From the NCBI GenBank assembly GCA_946536925.1, contig CAMNFC010000005.1, forward strand, positions 1-42,419: a stretch of DNA of 42,419 nucleotides. The letters run 5' to 3'. Origin of the DNA: an uncultured Selenomonadales bacterium. GTDB taxonomy: Bacteria; Bacillota; Negativicutes; Selenomonadales; Selenomonadaceae. Under the pieces are notes generated by a model. The model did not search any database, was not told where the DNA came from, and worked only from the letters and a program-made list of their open reading frames with translations. The position numbers were made by a program, and so were the translations under genes. Below, in pieces: positions 27,406 through 37,117 of this stretch (position 1 is the first letter of the stretch; every line of letters starts with the position of its first letter).

Positions 27406-27648
27406 ATGTGTTTGGCTTTCCCCGCAAAAGTTTTGAAGATTGACGGAGACTTGGCTACCGTCGAGCGCGCGGGCATCAAACGTTGTGCAAGTTTAATGCT
27501 CCTGCCCGAAGCCAACGTCGGCGATTTTGTTTTGGTTCACGCGGGCTTTGCAATGCAGGTCATCGATGAGCGCGAAGTAAAAATCCGTGACGCTCTTGTG
27601 GCCGAGATGAACGGTGCGCCGCGAACGATTGAAAGTCTCACTCCATAA
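27406..27648 (+). CDS. hypC: HypC/HupF family hydrogenase maturation chaperone
   Basis: 80 aa, full length for the family. It begins [15 protein letters not shown]; Cys2 is the residue that binds iron in HypC, and [18 protein letters not shown] is the conserved second half. HypC hands the Fe(CN)2CO unit with HypD to the large subunit of NiFe hydrogenases. ATG 27406 follows GAGGTGA. No other hyp or hydrogenase gene is in the window, so it is solitary here. It overlaps the convergent trpB end by 11 bases. Confidence 0.9.
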   Translation: MCLAFPAKVLKIDGDLATVERAGIKRCASLMLLPEANVGDFVLVHAGFAMQVIDEREVKIRDALVAEMNGAPRTIESLTP

Positions 27649-28828
27649 AATTTTCTCCGCGATATCGGGCGACGGACGCACAATCTTTGTCGCCGCGACC
27701 CGAAAGAGTGACGACGATAATTTTTTCCTTGTCCATGAGCGGAGCAATTTTCATGACGTGAGCAACCGCGTGCGCCGATTCAATCGCGGGAATGATTCCT
27801 TCCGTGCGCGAAAGATATTCAAAGGCGTCGACGGCCTCGGCGTCTGTTATCGGGACGTATTCGGCGCGGCCGCTGTCGTGAAGGTGCGCGTGTTCGGGGC
27901 CGATGCCGGGATAATCCAAGCCCGCGGAAATCGAATAGACCGGAGCGATCTGTCCGAATTCGTCCTGACAAAAATAACTTTTCATTCCGTGGAAAATTCC
28001 CGTCCTGCCCGTGGCAATCGTGGCTGCCGTCTCAAAAGTTTCAACGCCGCGACCCGCCGCCTCGCAGCCGATGAGCCGAACGTTTTTGTCGCCGATGAAA
28101 TTATAAAAAGTTCCGATTGAATTTGATCCGCCGCCGCAACAGGCCACAACCGCGTCGGGAAGTTTTCCTTCGAGCTCAAGAAGTTGCGATTTAATTTCTT
28201 TGGAGATGACGGCTTGAAAGTCGCGGACAATCGTCGGGAAAGGATGAGGCCCCATGACCGAGCCGAGGCAATAGTGCGTGTCGGCGATTCGGTTCGTCCA
28301 CTCGCGGAAAGTTTCGCTCACGGCGTCTTTGAGCGTGGCGGTTCCGCTTTTGACCGCGACGACCTGTGCGCCCAAAAGTTTCATGCGGTAGACGTTGAGA
28401 GCTTGGCGGCGGGTGTCTTCTTCGCCCATGAAAATTTTGCACTCCATGCCGAAAAGCGCGGCGGCCGTTGCAGTCGCCACACCGTGTTGACCGGCTCCCG
28501 TCTCGGCGATCAATCGGGTCTTGCCCATTTTTTTTGCCAGCAAAGCTTGACCGAGGACGTTATTAATTTTGTGCGAGCCCGTGTGATTCAAATCTTCCCG
28601 CTTGAGATAAATTTTCGCGCCGCCCAGGTCGTCCGTCATTTTTTTTGCGAAGTACAACAGCGACGGTCGCCCCGCATAATTTTTGAAAAGTTCGTCGAGC
28701 TCGCGTTGAAAATTTTCGTCGGCTTTAAATTTTTCGTAGGCCGCCTCCAGCTCAATCACCGCGTTCATCAAAGTTTCGGGGATGTATTGCCCGCCGTAAA
28801 TGCCGAAGCGTCCTTTTTGGTTCGTCAT
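27638..28828 (-). CDS. trpB: Tryptophan synthase beta chain
   Basis: 396 aa, PLP-dependent, joining indole and serine. [15 protein letters not shown] contains the PLP lysine, [14 protein letters not shown] and [12 protein letters not shown] (phosphate loop) are intact, and [11 protein letters not shown] is near the end. It begins 4 bases inside the trpF stop. It normally works in complex with TrpA, whose gene does not follow: the operon ends here against the convergent hypC. Confidence 0.97.
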   Translation of the reverse strand: MTNQKGRFGIYGGQYIPETLMNAVIELEAAYEKFKADENFQRELDELFKNYAGRPSLLYFAKKMTDDLGGAKIYLKREDLNHTGSHKINNVLGQALLAKKMGKTRLIAETGAGQHGVATATAAALFGMECKIFMGEEDTRRQALNVYRMKLLGAQVVAVKSGTATLKDAVSETFREWTNRIADTHYCLGSVMGPHPFPTIVRDFQAVISKEIKSQLLELEGKLPDAVVACCGGGSNSIGTFYNFIGDKNVRLIGCEAAGRGVETFETAATIATGRTGIFHGMKSYFCQDEFGQIAPVYSISAGLDYPGIGPEHAHLHDSGRAEYVPITDAEAVDAFEYLSRTEGIIPAIESAHAVAHVMKIAPLMDKEKIIVVTLSGRGDKDCASVARYRGENFME

Positions 28829-29412
28829 AAATTTTCCCTCCGCACAACCTCCGCGAAGGCTGCCATCTTTTTGAAATCTTTTTTTCCGTCGGTTTCGATG
28901 CCGCTGGAAACGTCGACCGCGAACGGGTGCAAAAGTTTTATCGCCGCGCCGACGTTCTCAACCGTCAAACCGCCCGCCAAAAAATATTCGCGCCGAAAAT
29001 TTTTCAGCACGCTCCAATCAAAAATTTTTCCGTCGCCCGCGCCGCCGTCAATCAAAATAAAATCGGCGGAACTTTTTTCCTTCGCGTGAACTTTGAAAGC
29101 TTTGATGATCGGGCGATTCGTGAGCGCGCGCAAATTTTTTATGTAAGCCTCGTCCTCTGCGCCGTGAAGTTGAGCCGCGTCGATTATGCCCGCGTTCAAA
29201 AGTTCGGCGACGTTGGAAATTTTTTCGTCGACGAAAACCCCGACCGCACAAATTTTTTTCGACAAGATACCGCGAAGTTTTTCGGCCTGCGCGGGCGTGA
29301 CGCAACGTTTGCTTTTTTTCGCGAAAACGAAGCCGACGTAATCGGGGAAAATTTCGTTGGCGGCAAAAATATCGTCGAGCGTCTTGAGCCCGCAAAATTT
29401 TATCCTGGTCAT
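28825..29412 (-). CDS. trpF: Phosphoribosylanthranilate isomerase
   Basis: 195 aa, a single-domain TIM barrel. [11 protein letters not shown] holds the catalytic Cys, VGVFVDE and AQLHGAE are conserved barrel strands, [11 protein letters not shown] holds the catalytic Asp, and [11 protein letters not shown] with AVDVSSGIE binds phosphate. Overlaps of 4 bases with trpC upstream and trpB downstream show a tight operon. Confidence 0.95.
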   Translation of the reverse strand: MTRIKFCGLKTLDDIFAANEIFPDYVGFVFAKKSKRCVTPAQAEKLRGILSKKICAVGVFVDEKISNVAELLNAGIIDAAQLHGAEDEAYIKNLRALTNRPIIKAFKVHAKEKSSADFILIDGGAGDGKIFDWSVLKNFRREYFLAGGLTVENVGAAIKLLHPFAVDVSSGIETDGKKDFKKMAAFAEVVRRENL

Positions 29413-30191
29413 GAGTGGCCTCGCAATTCGTCGAGCTTGGATTTTTTGTCGACGGCACGCATCAAAACTTCTCCAACCAAAACCGCGTCCGCTCCGAGCC
29501 GGCGGATTTTTTTTATGTCGTCGGGATTTTTCACGCCGCTTTCCGAGACGAAAATTTTTTCGCGCGGGACGAGAGCCCGAAGTTTTTTTGCGTTGTCCAT
29601 GTCGACGGAAAAATCTTTGAGGTTGCGGTTGTTCACGCCGATGATTCGCGCGCCGCAGTCCAAAGCCCGTTTGATTTCAATTTCGTCGTGAGCCTCGACC
29701 AACGCGCTCAAACCCAGTTCGTCGCACGTCATCAAAAATTTTTTCAGCTGCTCGTCGTCAAGGATGGAGCAAATCAACAGCACGGCTTCCGCGCCCAAAA
29801 TTTTTGCCTGGTGAATCATGTACTCGTCGACGACAAAATCTTTGCGCAGGCAGGGAATCGAAACTTGCGCAGAAATTTCCGCCAAAAATTTATCGTCGCC
29901 CAAAAAAAATTCCGGCTCGGTCAAAACGGAAATTGCGTCCGCGCCAGCCGCCTCGTAAGCTTTAGCGATCTCGACGTGCGGAAAATTTTCGGCGATGAGA
30001 CCTTTGGACGGCGAAGCTTTTTTGCACTCGCAGATGAACGCCAGGTCGGATTTTTTCAGCGCGGCTTCAAACAAAAAATTTCCTCGCGGCAAAGAAAACG
30101 CCAGCTGCCTGAGTTCGTCCGAGGAAAATTTTTTCTTGCATTCGTCGACGCGCAACTTTGTTCGTGCGGCGATTTTTTCAAGAATTGTCAT
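29409..30191 (-). CDS. trpC: Indole-3-glycerol phosphate synthase
   Basis: 260 aa, a TIM barrel closing the indole ring. [14 protein letters not shown] includes the catalytic Lys and Ser, then [28 protein letters not shown] (second catalytic Lys), [11 protein letters not shown] and [11 protein letters not shown]. It overlaps trpD by 14 bases. TrpC and TrpF are separate proteins here, not the fused form of enterobacteria. Confidence 0.96.
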   Translation of the reverse strand: MTILEKIAARTKLRVDECKKKFSSDELRQLAFSLPRGNFLFEAALKKSDLAFICECKKASPSKGLIAENFPHVEIAKAYEAAGADAISVLTEPEFFLGDDKFLAEISAQVSIPCLRKDFVVDEYMIHQAKILGAEAVLLICSILDDEQLKKFLMTCDELGLSALVEAHDEIEIKRALDCGARIIGVNNRNLKDFSVDMDNAKKLRALVPREKIFVSESGVKNPDDIKKIRRLGADAVLVGEVLMRAVDKKSKLDELRGHS

Positions 30192-31200
30192 GGCTCCTCC
30201 GAATAAATTTTTCCAACGTGTCGAAGGCCTTTCCGCTGTCGATGAGATTTGCCGCCAGTTCGACGCCCGCCGAAAAAGTTTTTGCTTTGCCGCCGACGTA
30301 AAGAGCCGCGCCCGCGTTCAACAGGACAGCGTTTCTTTTGTGACCTTTTTCGCCTTGCAGAATTGAACGAGTAATCGCCGCGTTTTCTTTCGGATCACCG
30401 CCGCGCAAATCTTCCCGCGTGCAACGAGTTAAGCCGAAATCTTCGGGCGTGATGACAAAATTTTTTATCCAGCCATCGTTAATTTCGCAAATGGAAGTCG
30501 GCGCACTCAAAGAAATTTCGTCGAGCTTGTCGCGACCGTAAACGACCATACCGCGCTTGACGCCCAGACTGATTAAAACTTGCGCGAGGGGAGCGACGAG
30601 ATATTCCGCATAAACGCCCAGGATTTGCATGGACGGTTTGCCGGGATTGGTCAAAGGGCCGAGGATATTGAAGACCGTTCGGAAGCCCAGCTCCCGACGA
30701 ATCGCGCCGACGTATTTCATCGAGCTGTGATATTTTTGCGCGAAGAAAAAACAGATGCCAACGTCGCGCAAAAGTTCAACGCATTTTTCGGGCGACTGAT
30801 TAATTTCGACGCCGAGAGCCTCCAGACAATCGGCCGCCCCGCATTTGGAAGAGGCCGCGCGGTTTCCGTGCTTGGCAACTTTCATTCCGCCGGCCGCAGC
30901 GATGAGAGCCGCAGTCGTCGAGATGTTGAAGCTTTGGGAGTTGTCGCCGCCCGTGCCCACGATTTCAAAAACTTCCGTTCCCGTGTCGACCGTCGTTGCG
31001 TGAGATCTCATGGCCGCCGCGCAACCTGCAATCTCGTCGGTGGTTTCCGCGCCCGCGCTTTTCGTCGACAAGGCAGACAGGAACGCCGCGTTTTGCGTGG
31101 GAGAAGTTTGCCCGCTCATGATCTCGTTCATCACGGCGAAGGCCTCCTCGTAAGTCAAATCCTCCTTGTTCACGATTTTAACGATAGCTTCTTTAATCAT
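30178..31200 (-). CDS. trpD: Anthranilate phosphoribosyltransferase
   Basis: 340 aa. The PRPP loop [17 protein letters not shown] and [21 protein letters not shown] are diagnostic, with the metal-binding pair DKLDE later. It transfers phosphoribose to anthranilate. It starts 27 bases after murB, with AAGGAG before the ATG and no leader-peptide or attenuator structure. There is no TrpG glutaminase domain fused to it and no trpE or trpG nearby, so anthranilate must come from elsewhere. Confidence 0.96.
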   Translation of the reverse strand: MIKEAIVKIVNKEDLTYEEAFAVMNEIMSGQTSPTQNAAFLSALSTKSAGAETTDEIAGCAAAMRSHATTVDTGTEVFEIVGTGGDNSQSFNISTTAALIAAAGGMKVAKHGNRAASSKCGAADCLEALGVEINQSPEKCVELLRDVGICFFFAQKYHSSMKYVGAIRRELGFRTVFNILGPLTNPGKPSMQILGVYAEYLVAPLAQVLISLGVKRGMVVYGRDKLDEISLSAPTSICEINDGWIKNFVITPEDFGLTRCTREDLRGGDPKENAAITRSILQGEKGHKRNAVLLNAGAALYVGGKAKTFSAGVELAANLIDSGKAFDTLEKFIRRSHDNS

Positions 31201-31227
31201 TTTGAAACTCCTTACTGCTTTGAAACT

Positions 31228-32148
31228 TTATTCCTCGCCGATAATTCGAACTTCGGGCGAGAGAGTGACGCCGTGCGCCGCGCAAACTTTTTGCTTGACC
31301 TGCTCGATCAAAGTTAAAACGTCTTGAGCGGTCGCGTCGCCGGTGTTGACGATGAAGCCCGCGTGTTTTTCGCTGACCATTGCTCCGCCGACCTTCAAAC
31401 CTTTCAAGCCGGTTTTGTCGATGAGAGTGCCCGCGAAATGTCCTTTCGGCCGTTTGAAAGTTGAGCCCGCGCTGGGCAGGTCGAGAGGCTGGCGACTTTC
31501 GCGACGCTCGGTGAAGTCCGCCATTGTATTTTTAATTTCGTCGGGGTTGCCGCGCTGCAAGATCAATTCGACTTCGCAGATGGCGCAAGAATTTTCCTGG
31601 AAGATGCTGTGGCGATAGTGCAAGTCCAAGCCGCCGCCGCTGAAGTCGACGAAATCTCCATTGCGATTGACGGCCTTGACTGAGGCGATGACGTTTTTCA
31701 TCTCGCCGCCGTACGCGCCCGCATTCATGAAAATTGCGCCGCCGATTGAGCCGGGGATACCGATTGCGAATTCCAAGCCCGTCAGAGAATTTTGAGCCGC
31801 GAAGGAGGACACGTCTTTTAATTTGGCTCCCGCGCCCGCGAAAATTCTTTGACCGTCGCAACGCATGCCGCCGAAAAATTTTTCCGTGAACTTGATGACA
31901 ACACCGCGGATTCCTTTGTCGCGAACCAAAACATTCGAGCCGTTGCCCAAGACGACGCACGGCAGGCTGAACAGATCAATCAGCTTGAAAATTTTTGAGA
32001 CTTCCTCCGCGCTTGAGGGAAAAATTAAAACGTCCGCCTCGCCGCCGATTTTGAACGTTGTGTGCTCCCTCATCGGCGCGTGAAAAATAAATTGCTCCTT
32101 GCGCAAAAATTTTTGAAGTTGCGCTCCGAAAGTTTCTTCCCAAAGCAT
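31228..32148 (-). CDS. murB: UDP-N-acetylenolpyruvoylglucosamine reductase
   Basis: 306 aa, the FAD- and NADPH-dependent second step of peptidoglycan precursor synthesis. TTFKIGGEADV and VVLGNGSNVLVRD form the FAD-binding part, GIPGSIGGAIFMNAGAYGG the pyrophosphate loop, SAGSTFKRPKG has the catalytic Ser, and LSPEVRIIGEE the catalytic Glu near the end. AAGGAG overlaps the ilvD stop, and the genes are 4 bases apart, so murB is translated within the ilvD operon. Confidence 0.96.
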   Translation of the reverse strand: MLWEETFGAQLQKFLRKEQFIFHAPMREHTTFKIGGEADVLIFPSSAEEVSKIFKLIDLFSLPCVVLGNGSNVLVRDKGIRGVVIKFTEKFFGGMRCDGQRIFAGAGAKLKDVSSFAAQNSLTGLEFAIGIPGSIGGAIFMNAGAYGGEMKNVIASVKAVNRNGDFVDFSGGGLDLHYRHSIFQENSCAICEVELILQRGNPDEIKNTMADFTERRESRQPLDLPSAGSTFKRPKGHFAGTLIDKTGLKGLKVGGAMVSEKHAGFIVNTGDATAQDVLTLIEQVKQKVCAAHGVTLSPEVRIIGEE

Positions 32149-32152
32149 CGGA

Positions 32153-33808
32153 TTAACTCCTTAAGACGGCACCGGTCGAAGCAGAAGTCGTGAGAGAAGC
32201 GTAGCGGGCGAGATACCCCGTTTTGATTTTGGGTTCGGGCTTCGTCCACTCTTTGCGGCGTTGTTCAAGTTCTTTGTCGCTGACTTCCAACTCCAACTTG
32301 CGGTTGGGGATATCGATAAAAATTTTGTCGCCGTCTTTGATGAGAGCGATCGTTCCGCCTTCCATTGCTTCGGGTGAAATGTGGCCGATGCACGCGCCTT
32401 GGCTGGCACCGCTGAAACGTCCGTCGGTTATCAAGCCGACTTTGAGACCTGCGCCGGTTATGGCCGCCGTGGGGTTCAACATTTCCTGCATACCGGGGCC
32501 GCCTTTGGGGCCTTCGTAGCGGATGACGACAACATCGCCGTCATGAATTTTATTGGCCATGATCGCGTTGATTGCTGCTTCTTCCGAGTCAAAACATTTT
32601 GCCGAGCCTTTGTAAACGAGCATGTCCTCGCTGACGGCTGAAGCTTTGACGACGGCGCAATCGGGGCAAATATTTCCGTGCAAGATAGCGATGCCGCCCG
32701 TCGCGCGATAAGGATTGTCGACCGTGCGGATGACGTCGGGGCGAGCGATCTTTGCGTCTTTGATTCTGTCGCCCAAAGTTCCCGTGACGGTGAGCGCGTC
32801 GAGGTTGAGCAAATTTTTCTTGGACAGTTCGTTCATCACGGCGTTGATTCCGCCGGCCTCGTCGAGGTCTTGCATGTGGTGCGTTCCGGCCGGGCTGAGC
32901 TTGGTGATGTACGGCGTGCGCGCAGAAATTTCGTCGAAGAGTTCAGCAGGAATTTTTATCCCGCACTCGTTGGCAATGGCCGTCAAATGCAAAACGGTAT
33001 TCGACGAGCCGCCGATACCCATGTCGACGGTGATTGCGTTCTCGAAAGCTTTGCGCGTCAAAATATCTCGCGGGCAAATATTTTTTTCGATGAGCTCCAT
33101 GATAATTTTTCCCGCGCGTTTTGCCAAGATGAATCTGTCGCCGGTGTAAGCCGCGGGGATCGTGCCGTTGCCGGGCAGAGCCATTCCGAGAGCTTCCGAC
33201 AAACAGTTCATCGTGTTTGCCGTGAAAAGTCCCGCGCACGAGCCGCAACTCGGACAGGCGTGAGCTTCAAGGTCTGTCATCTCTTGCGCAGAAATTTTTC
33301 CCGCCGCAAATTTTCCTGCCGCCTCAAAAGCTTGAGAGACGCTGATATTTTTTCCGTGGAAACGACCCGCGAGCATCGGGCCGCCGCTTACGATTATCGA
33401 CGGGATATTTAAACGCGCCGCAGCCATCAACATGCCGGGGACAACTTTGTCGCAGTTCGGAATCAAAATCAATCCGTCGAAACCGCTTGCCATTGCCACG
33501 GCCTCGATTGAGTCGGCGATGAGTTCGCGGCTGGCCAAAGAATATTTCATGCCCGTGTGACCCATGGCGATTCCGTCGCAAACGCCGATAGCCGGAAATT
33601 CAATCGGGGTGCCGCCCGCGGAGGCCACGCCCAACTTGGCCGCCTCGGTTATCGATTTCAAATGCATGTGGCCGGGAATAATTTCGTTGAAAGAATTGCA
33701 AACGCCGATTAGCGGGCGCGAAAGTTCTTCGGCACCAAAACCGTTGGCGTGAAATAAACTTCTGTGTGCGCAACGTGTCGCGCCTTTTTTTACAATGTCA
33801 CTTCTCAT
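32153..33808 (-). CDS. ilvD: Dihydroxy-acid dehydratase
   Basis: 551 aa, an Fe-S dehydratase of valine, leucine and isoleucine synthesis. Cluster cysteines lie in [23 protein letters not shown] and [22 protein letters not shown] near the C-terminus is the second signature. ATG 33808 is chosen because AAGGAGAG is 9 bases upstream; upstream codons in the same frame lie in the promoter region. A good promoter precedes it and it heads ilvD-murB-trpDCFB. No T-box or leader peptide fits into the short leader (about 28 bases). Confidence 0.97.
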   Translation of the reverse strand: MRSDIVKKGATRCAHRSLFHANGFGAEELSRPLIGVCNSFNEIIPGHMHLKSITEAAKLGVASAGGTPIEFPAIGVCDGIAMGHTGMKYSLASRELIADSIEAVAMASGFDGLILIPNCDKVVPGMLMAAARLNIPSIIVSGGPMLAGRFHGKNISVSQAFEAAGKFAAGKISAQEMTDLEAHACPSCGSCAGLFTANTMNCLSEALGMALPGNGTIPAAYTGDRFILAKRAGKIIMELIEKNICPRDILTRKAFENAITVDMGIGGSSNTVLHLTAIANECGIKIPAELFDEISARTPYITKLSPAGTHHMQDLDEAGGINAVMNELSKKNLLNLDALTVTGTLGDRIKDAKIARPDVIRTVDNPYRATGGIAILHGNICPDCAVVKASAVSEDMLVYKGSAKCFDSEEAAINAIMANKIHDGDVVVIRYEGPKGGPGMQEMLNPTAAITGAGLKVGLITDGRFSGASQGACIGHISPEAMEGGTIALIKDGDKIFIDIPNRKLELEVSDKELEQRRKEWTKPEPKIKTGYLARYASLTTSASTGAVLRS

Positions 33809-33842
33809 TTTCCAAAACTCTCCTTGAAAAAATTTCGCAAAG

Positions 33843-33871
33843 ATTTTACAGCATTTGTCAACCGCTTGCAA
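33843..33871 (-). promoter_or_regulatory. Sigma-70-type promoter for the ilvD-murB-trp operon
   Basis: On the minus strand TTGCAA (33866-33871), 17 bases, then TAAAAT (33843-33848). Transcription would begin near 33836. A TTGACA is also present inside the spacer but lacks a -10 box at the right distance. Confidence 0.7.
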
Positions 33872-33899
33872 CGAAAAAATTTTGATCGCCTCTGCCGGC

Positions 33900-33923
33900 A
33901 AAAAAAATCGCCCGTCGCCGAGC
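33900..33923 (-). terminator. Rho-independent terminator after recR
   Basis: On the minus strand GCTCG-GCGA-CGGGC forms a 5-bp stem with a tetraloop (33910-33923), followed by GA and a run of T (33908 to 33900). It closes the dnaX-ebfC-recR operon just upstream of the ilvD promoter. Confidence 0.75.
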
Positions 33924-33934
33924 AAAAAAATTTT

Positions 33935-34534
33935 TCAAACGGGCACACGATTTTCTATCGCCTTGGCAAGGGTCAAGCTGTCGGTTCCGGCGAAGTCCGC
34001 GCCGACGGAAAGACCTCGTGCAAGCTTGGTGACTTTGATGCCCGCGGGATTGAGCAGCCTGGAGATGAAAAGAGAAGTTGCGTCGCCCTCGACCGTCGGC
34101 TCGAACGCGATGATGACTTCTTCAACTTTGTCTTCGGCCACGCGCTTTATCAGTTCGCGCAAATGAATGTCTTCCTGTGAGACGCCGGCAAGCGGAGAAA
34201 TCAGCCCGCCCGTCACGTGATATTTTCCGTCGAAAGTCCCCGCGCGTTCGATGGCGTCCAGATCTTTTGAATCTTTCACGACGCAGATAATTTTTCCGTC
34301 GCGTTTGTCGCTGGCGCAGATGTCGCAAATATTTTTTTCGGCGTCAATCGTGTTGAAGCAAATTTCACAGGCGTGAGTGTCGAGTTTGACGGAGCGAATG
34401 GCCGCCGCCAAATTTTCCACGTCGTCAGCTTTCATGGCCGCGATATGATAAGCAAGCCGAGCGGCAGTTTTTGTCCCGACGCCCGGCAATTTTGTGAGCG
34501 ACTCGACCAGAGCCGCCAGAGCTTTTGAACTCAT
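33935..34534 (-). CDS. recR: Recombination protein RecR
   Basis: 199 aa. The N-terminal helix-hairpin-helix is LTKLPGVGTKTAARLAYHI, the C4 zinc finger is CEICFNTIDAEKNICDIC, and the Toprim domain has ICVVKDSKDLDAIE and EVIIAFEPTVEGDAT. It acts with RecF and RecO in loading RecA on gapped DNA. It is the last gene of the dnaX operon, 9 bases after ebfC. Confidence 0.97.
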   Translation of the reverse strand: MSSKALAALVESLTKLPGVGTKTAARLAYHIAAMKADDVENLAAAIRSVKLDTHACEICFNTIDAEKNICDICASDKRDGKIICVVKDSKDLDAIERAGTFDGKYHVTGGLISPLAGVSQEDIHLRELIKRVAEDKVEEVIIAFEPTVEGDATSLFISRLLNPAGIKVTKLARGLSVGADFAGTDSLTLAKAIENRVPV

Positions 34535-34543
34535 AAAAAAATT

Positions 34544-34918
34544 TTACGCTTTTCCTCCGCCCAAAAATTTTCCGATAAGATCGTTCATGTCACCCAAATT
34601 TCCCAGGCCGCCGAGAGCGTTGCCCGCGAAAGCCGACATGTTGGCCGAAATTTTTTTGTCGATCTCGGCGTTGGCTGCGTTGACCGCGCTGACGACCAAA
34701 TCTTCAATCGCGTTGACGTCGCCGTCTTGGACGAGTTCGGGCGCGATTTTAATTTCGCGGACGACTTTTTCTCCGTCGACGGTTGCGCTGACCATTCCGC
34801 CGCCGACTTGAGCCGTGGCCGTTTCCTGTTTGAGGCGGGCTTTGTTTTCCTCGAAGCTGCGTTGGAGTGCTTGAGCCTGCTTCATTATCGCGTTCAAATC
34901 GAATCCTTGCTGTGCCAT
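34544..34918 (-). CDS. ebfC: YbaB/EbfC family nucleoid-associated protein
   Basis: 124 aa. Small DNA-binding protein with a helical N-terminus (NAIMKQAQALQRSFEENKARL), a strand region with GGGMVSATVDGEKVVREIKI, and a Gly-rich C-terminus (GGLGNLGDMNDLIGKFLGGG). Homologues form tweezer-like dimers on DNA. ATG 34918 is placed after GGAGAG; a TTG directly before it is also possible. The order dnaX-ybaB-recR is widely conserved. Confidence 0.93.
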   Translation of the reverse strand: MAQQGFDLNAIMKQAQALQRSFEENKARLKQETATAQVGGGMVSATVDGEKVVREIKIAPELVQDGDVNAIEDLVVSAVNAANAEIDKKISANMSAFAGNALGGLGNLGDMNDLIGKFLGGGKA

Positions 34919-34930
34919 CAAAATCTCTCC

Positions 34931-36382
34931 TCAATCATTAATTTTCGTCACGTCGGAAGCTTTGAAAGTTTTCATCGCGTGCGCCAAATTCGATCGGTCG
35001 GTTTCGGACATCTTGTTGAAGACGGGCGGCGGCAAACTTTCATCCACGGCGACCGAAATTTTTATTTCACGCCCGACGACCTGCGCGGCTCGTTCTTCAA
35101 AACGTTGACGGCTCATCTCGAACATTCTTGCCATTCCGTCTGATTTGAAAGCCACAGTCAACACGTCGCCGGAAAAATTTTTGACGACCGCCTGATCGAA
35201 CGTGGCACCCAAAAATTTGTCTTCCGCGCTCAAAGATTTTGCAACATCATAAAAAATTTTTCGCCCGGCGTCAAGATTTTCACTCGGCGCAGAAGTTGGA
35301 ACGAACGCGGGAGCCGCTGCGAAATTTTGGACGGGCGCGGCCAACTTCATCAGCGTCATCTCCAAAATTATATCGGGGATTCCCGAACCGTACATCTCGC
35401 TCACAGATTTCCGCAACGCGTCGATCATCTTGTCGAGGTCTGAAAAATTTTTTTCGCCCGCGTCGAGCATTTCAAATTCAATGTCTCTGAGCCGAGTGAT
35501 CAAAGATTCGGCGATTGCATTGGCCGCCAAGCCCGAAGAAAACGCGCGAGTGATCGCCCGACCGACAGCCGCCCGATCTTTTGCTTTGACCGCGGAAATA
35601 ATTTCGTCCAAGCTCTCGTCGGAAATCAATCCCAGCGTCTCGTCCACGTTGCTGAGCGTGATTTCCTTGTCGGCCATCGCGTAGCATTGATCAAGATAAG
35701 TCAGAGCGTCGCGCATGGAACCTTCCGCCAGCCGAGCGATTTTTTTTGCGGCATCCTCTTGCAGCGTCACGTTCAATCTTTTTGCCAACTTCAAAAGATA
35801 CGGCGCGATTGTCGTCTGCGGAATCAATCGGAAGTTCAAAACTTGGCAGCGCGAACGAATCGTCATCGGCACTTTGATTATCTCCGTCGTCGCCAGGAAA
35901 AATGCAACGTTGGGCGGCGGCTCCTCGATCAATTTTAAAATGGAATTGACCGCCTCGAACGAGAGCATGTGAACTTCGTCGATGATGAAAGTTTTCACGC
36001 GCGCGCGAAGAGGTGCAAGATACGCCGTGGACAGGAGCCGCTGAACGTCTTCGACCGAACGATTGGAGGCCGCGTCGAATTCCACGTTGTCCGGCGAGGA
36101 GTCAAAATTTTTGCAGGCGTCGCATTTGTTGCAGGGGATTTCTTTTTTTTCGAGCGGACGACCCGACTCTTGAGCTTCGTGAACTTTGTCGCAGTTCATG
36201 GCTTTGGCAAGGAGCCGAGCCGTGGAAGTTTTGCCGGTGCCGCGCGTGCCGACCAAAAGATATGCGTGAGAAATTTTTCCGTTGGATATCGCACGAGCCA
36301 GCGCGTTTGAAATGTGTTCTTGACCGATGAGCTGCGAAAGAGTTTTCGGGCGGCCGCGAGTGTAAAGAGCTTCGTAAGCCAT
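34931..36382 (-). CDS. dnaX: DNA polymerase III subunit gamma/tau
   Basis: 483 aa, the clamp-loader ATPase. GQEHISNAL leads to Walker A VGTRGTGKTSTARLLA; the zinc module has NCDK followed by CNKCDAC; Walker B is FIIDEVHML, and sensor motif MTIRSRCQVLNF follows. After domain III a Pro/Ala-rich linker and a short C-terminal tau-like region (AVVKNFSGDVLTVAF) occur. The protein is shorter than E. coli tau. I saw no obvious programmed frameshift site. It lies 7 bases after the acetyltransferase gene. Confidence 0.96.
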   Translation of the reverse strand: MAYEALYTRGRPKTLSQLIGQEHISNALARAISNGKISHAYLLVGTRGTGKTSTARLLAKAMNCDKVHEAQESGRPLEKKEIPCNKCDACKNFDSSPDNVEFDAASNRSVEDVQRLLSTAYLAPLRARVKTFIIDEVHMLSFEAVNSILKLIEEPPPNVAFFLATTEIIKVPMTIRSRCQVLNFRLIPQTTIAPYLLKLAKRLNVTLQEDAAKKIARLAEGSMRDALTYLDQCYAMADKEITLSNVDETLGLISDESLDEIISAVKAKDRAAVGRAITRAFSSGLAANAIAESLITRLRDIEFEMLDAGEKNFSDLDKMIDALRKSVSEMYGSGIPDIILEMTLMKLAAPVQNFAAAPAFVPTSAPSENLDAGRKIFYDVAKSLSAEDKFLGATFDQAVVKNFSGDVLTVAFKSDGMARMFEMSRQRFEERAAQVVGREIKISVAVDESLPPPVFNKMSETDRSNLAHAMKTFKASDVTKIND

Positions 36383-36388
36383 GACGAA

Positions 36389-36967
36389 TCACACGAGCAG
36401 AGCGTCGAGCCCGATTTTTTTCACGACGCGACACGGATTGCCGAAGGCCAAAACATTTTCGGGCACGTCTTTTGTCACGAGAGATTTTGCGCCGATGACC
36501 GAGCCGCGACCGATCTTAACGCCCGGCAAAATCGTAACGTCCCCGCCAATCCAAACGTCATCGGCAATTTCAATCGGCTTGGCCATCTCCAAACCTTTTG
36601 CTCGTTGGACGCTGTCGAGCGGATGAATCGCCGTGTAAAATCCGCAGTTGGGGCCGACGAAAACTTTTTTGCCCAAAGAAATTTTCGCGCAATCCATCAT
36701 GTAGCAGTTGTGATTCAAAAAAGTTCCCGCGCCCAAAAAAATGTTGTAGCCGTAATCGACCATGAACGGCGACAAAATTTCTACGGCTTCGGCGTCCACG
36801 TTGGGCAAAATCTCCCGCAAAATTTTTCTGCGGCGAGTGAGCTCCTGCATTCGCGTCAAATTGAATTCCAAACACAAATCTTTCACGAACGCCCGCTCCT
36901 CAATCAATCGCGCGTCGAAGTTTGCGTCGTACCAGAGCCCCGCCTGCATTTTTTCTTTTTCCGTCAA
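36389..36967 (-). CDS. Maltose/galactoside O-acetyltransferase family protein
   Basis: 192 aa, a hexapeptide-repeat acetyltransferase of the LacA/Maa/NodL type. The N-terminal Mac domain reads TEKEKMQAGLWYDAN; the beta-helix includes FLGAGTFLNHNCYMMDCAKI, VFVGPNCGFYTAIHPLD (catalytic His), DDVWIGGDVTILPGVKIG and GAKSLVTKDVPENVLAFGNP. I chose TTG 36967 because the protein then starts like its homologues and GAGGAG is 10 bases upstream; TTG 36985 would place the ribosome site inside the gene. It is the first gene of the dnaX operon, an unusual leader for replication genes. The acceptor sugar is unknown. Confidence 0.88.
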   Translation of the reverse strand: MTEKEKMQAGLWYDANFDARLIEERAFVKDLCLEFNLTRMQELTRRRKILREILPNVDAEAVEILSPFMVDYGYNIFLGAGTFLNHNCYMMDCAKISLGKKVFVGPNCGFYTAIHPLDSVQRAKGLEMAKPIEIADDVWIGGDVTILPGVKIGRGSVIGAKSLVTKDVPENVLAFGNPCRVVKKIGLDALLV

Positions 36968-36996
36968 GTCAAACACGCTCCTCAAAAATTTTTTCC

Positions 36997-37025
36997 ATTA
37001 TAACTTTATTGGTCGCCGTTATCAA
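36997..37025 (-). promoter_or_regulatory. Sigma-70-type promoter for the acetyltransferase-dnaX operon
   Basis: On the minus strand TTGATA (37020-37025), a 17-base spacer, then TATAAT (36997-37002). It is back to back with the equally strong cobQ promoter, whose -35 box has the same sequence. Confidence 0.85.
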
Positions 37026-37060
37026 CCAAACAGCTTCCGTACAGCTGAAAATTGTTCGGG

Positions 37061-37089
37061 TTGATAAAAGCCTTCGACGCCGTTATAAT
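37061..37089 (+). promoter_or_regulatory. Sigma-70-type promoter for cobQ-hemB
   Basis: TTGATA (37061-37066), 17 bases, TATAAT (37084-37089). The leader to the cobQ ATG is only about 20 bases, which leaves no room for a cobalamin riboswitch. The 9-base sequences TTATCAACC (37019-37027) and GGTTGATAA (37059-37067) around the two -35 boxes form an inverted repeat. Confidence 0.85.
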
Positions 37090-37117
37090 TTGAAAAAAAT
37101 ATTTGGGATGAGAGGCA

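Noticed and set aside
33809-33842. T-box or leader-peptide attenuator before ilvD; likewise before trpD and cysE
   Set aside because: The leaders are too short or absent, and no T-box-like conserved core or antiterminator pair was seen.
37090-37117. Cobalamin riboswitch before cobQ
   Set aside because: The promoter leaves only about 20 bases of leader, far too short for the aptamer.
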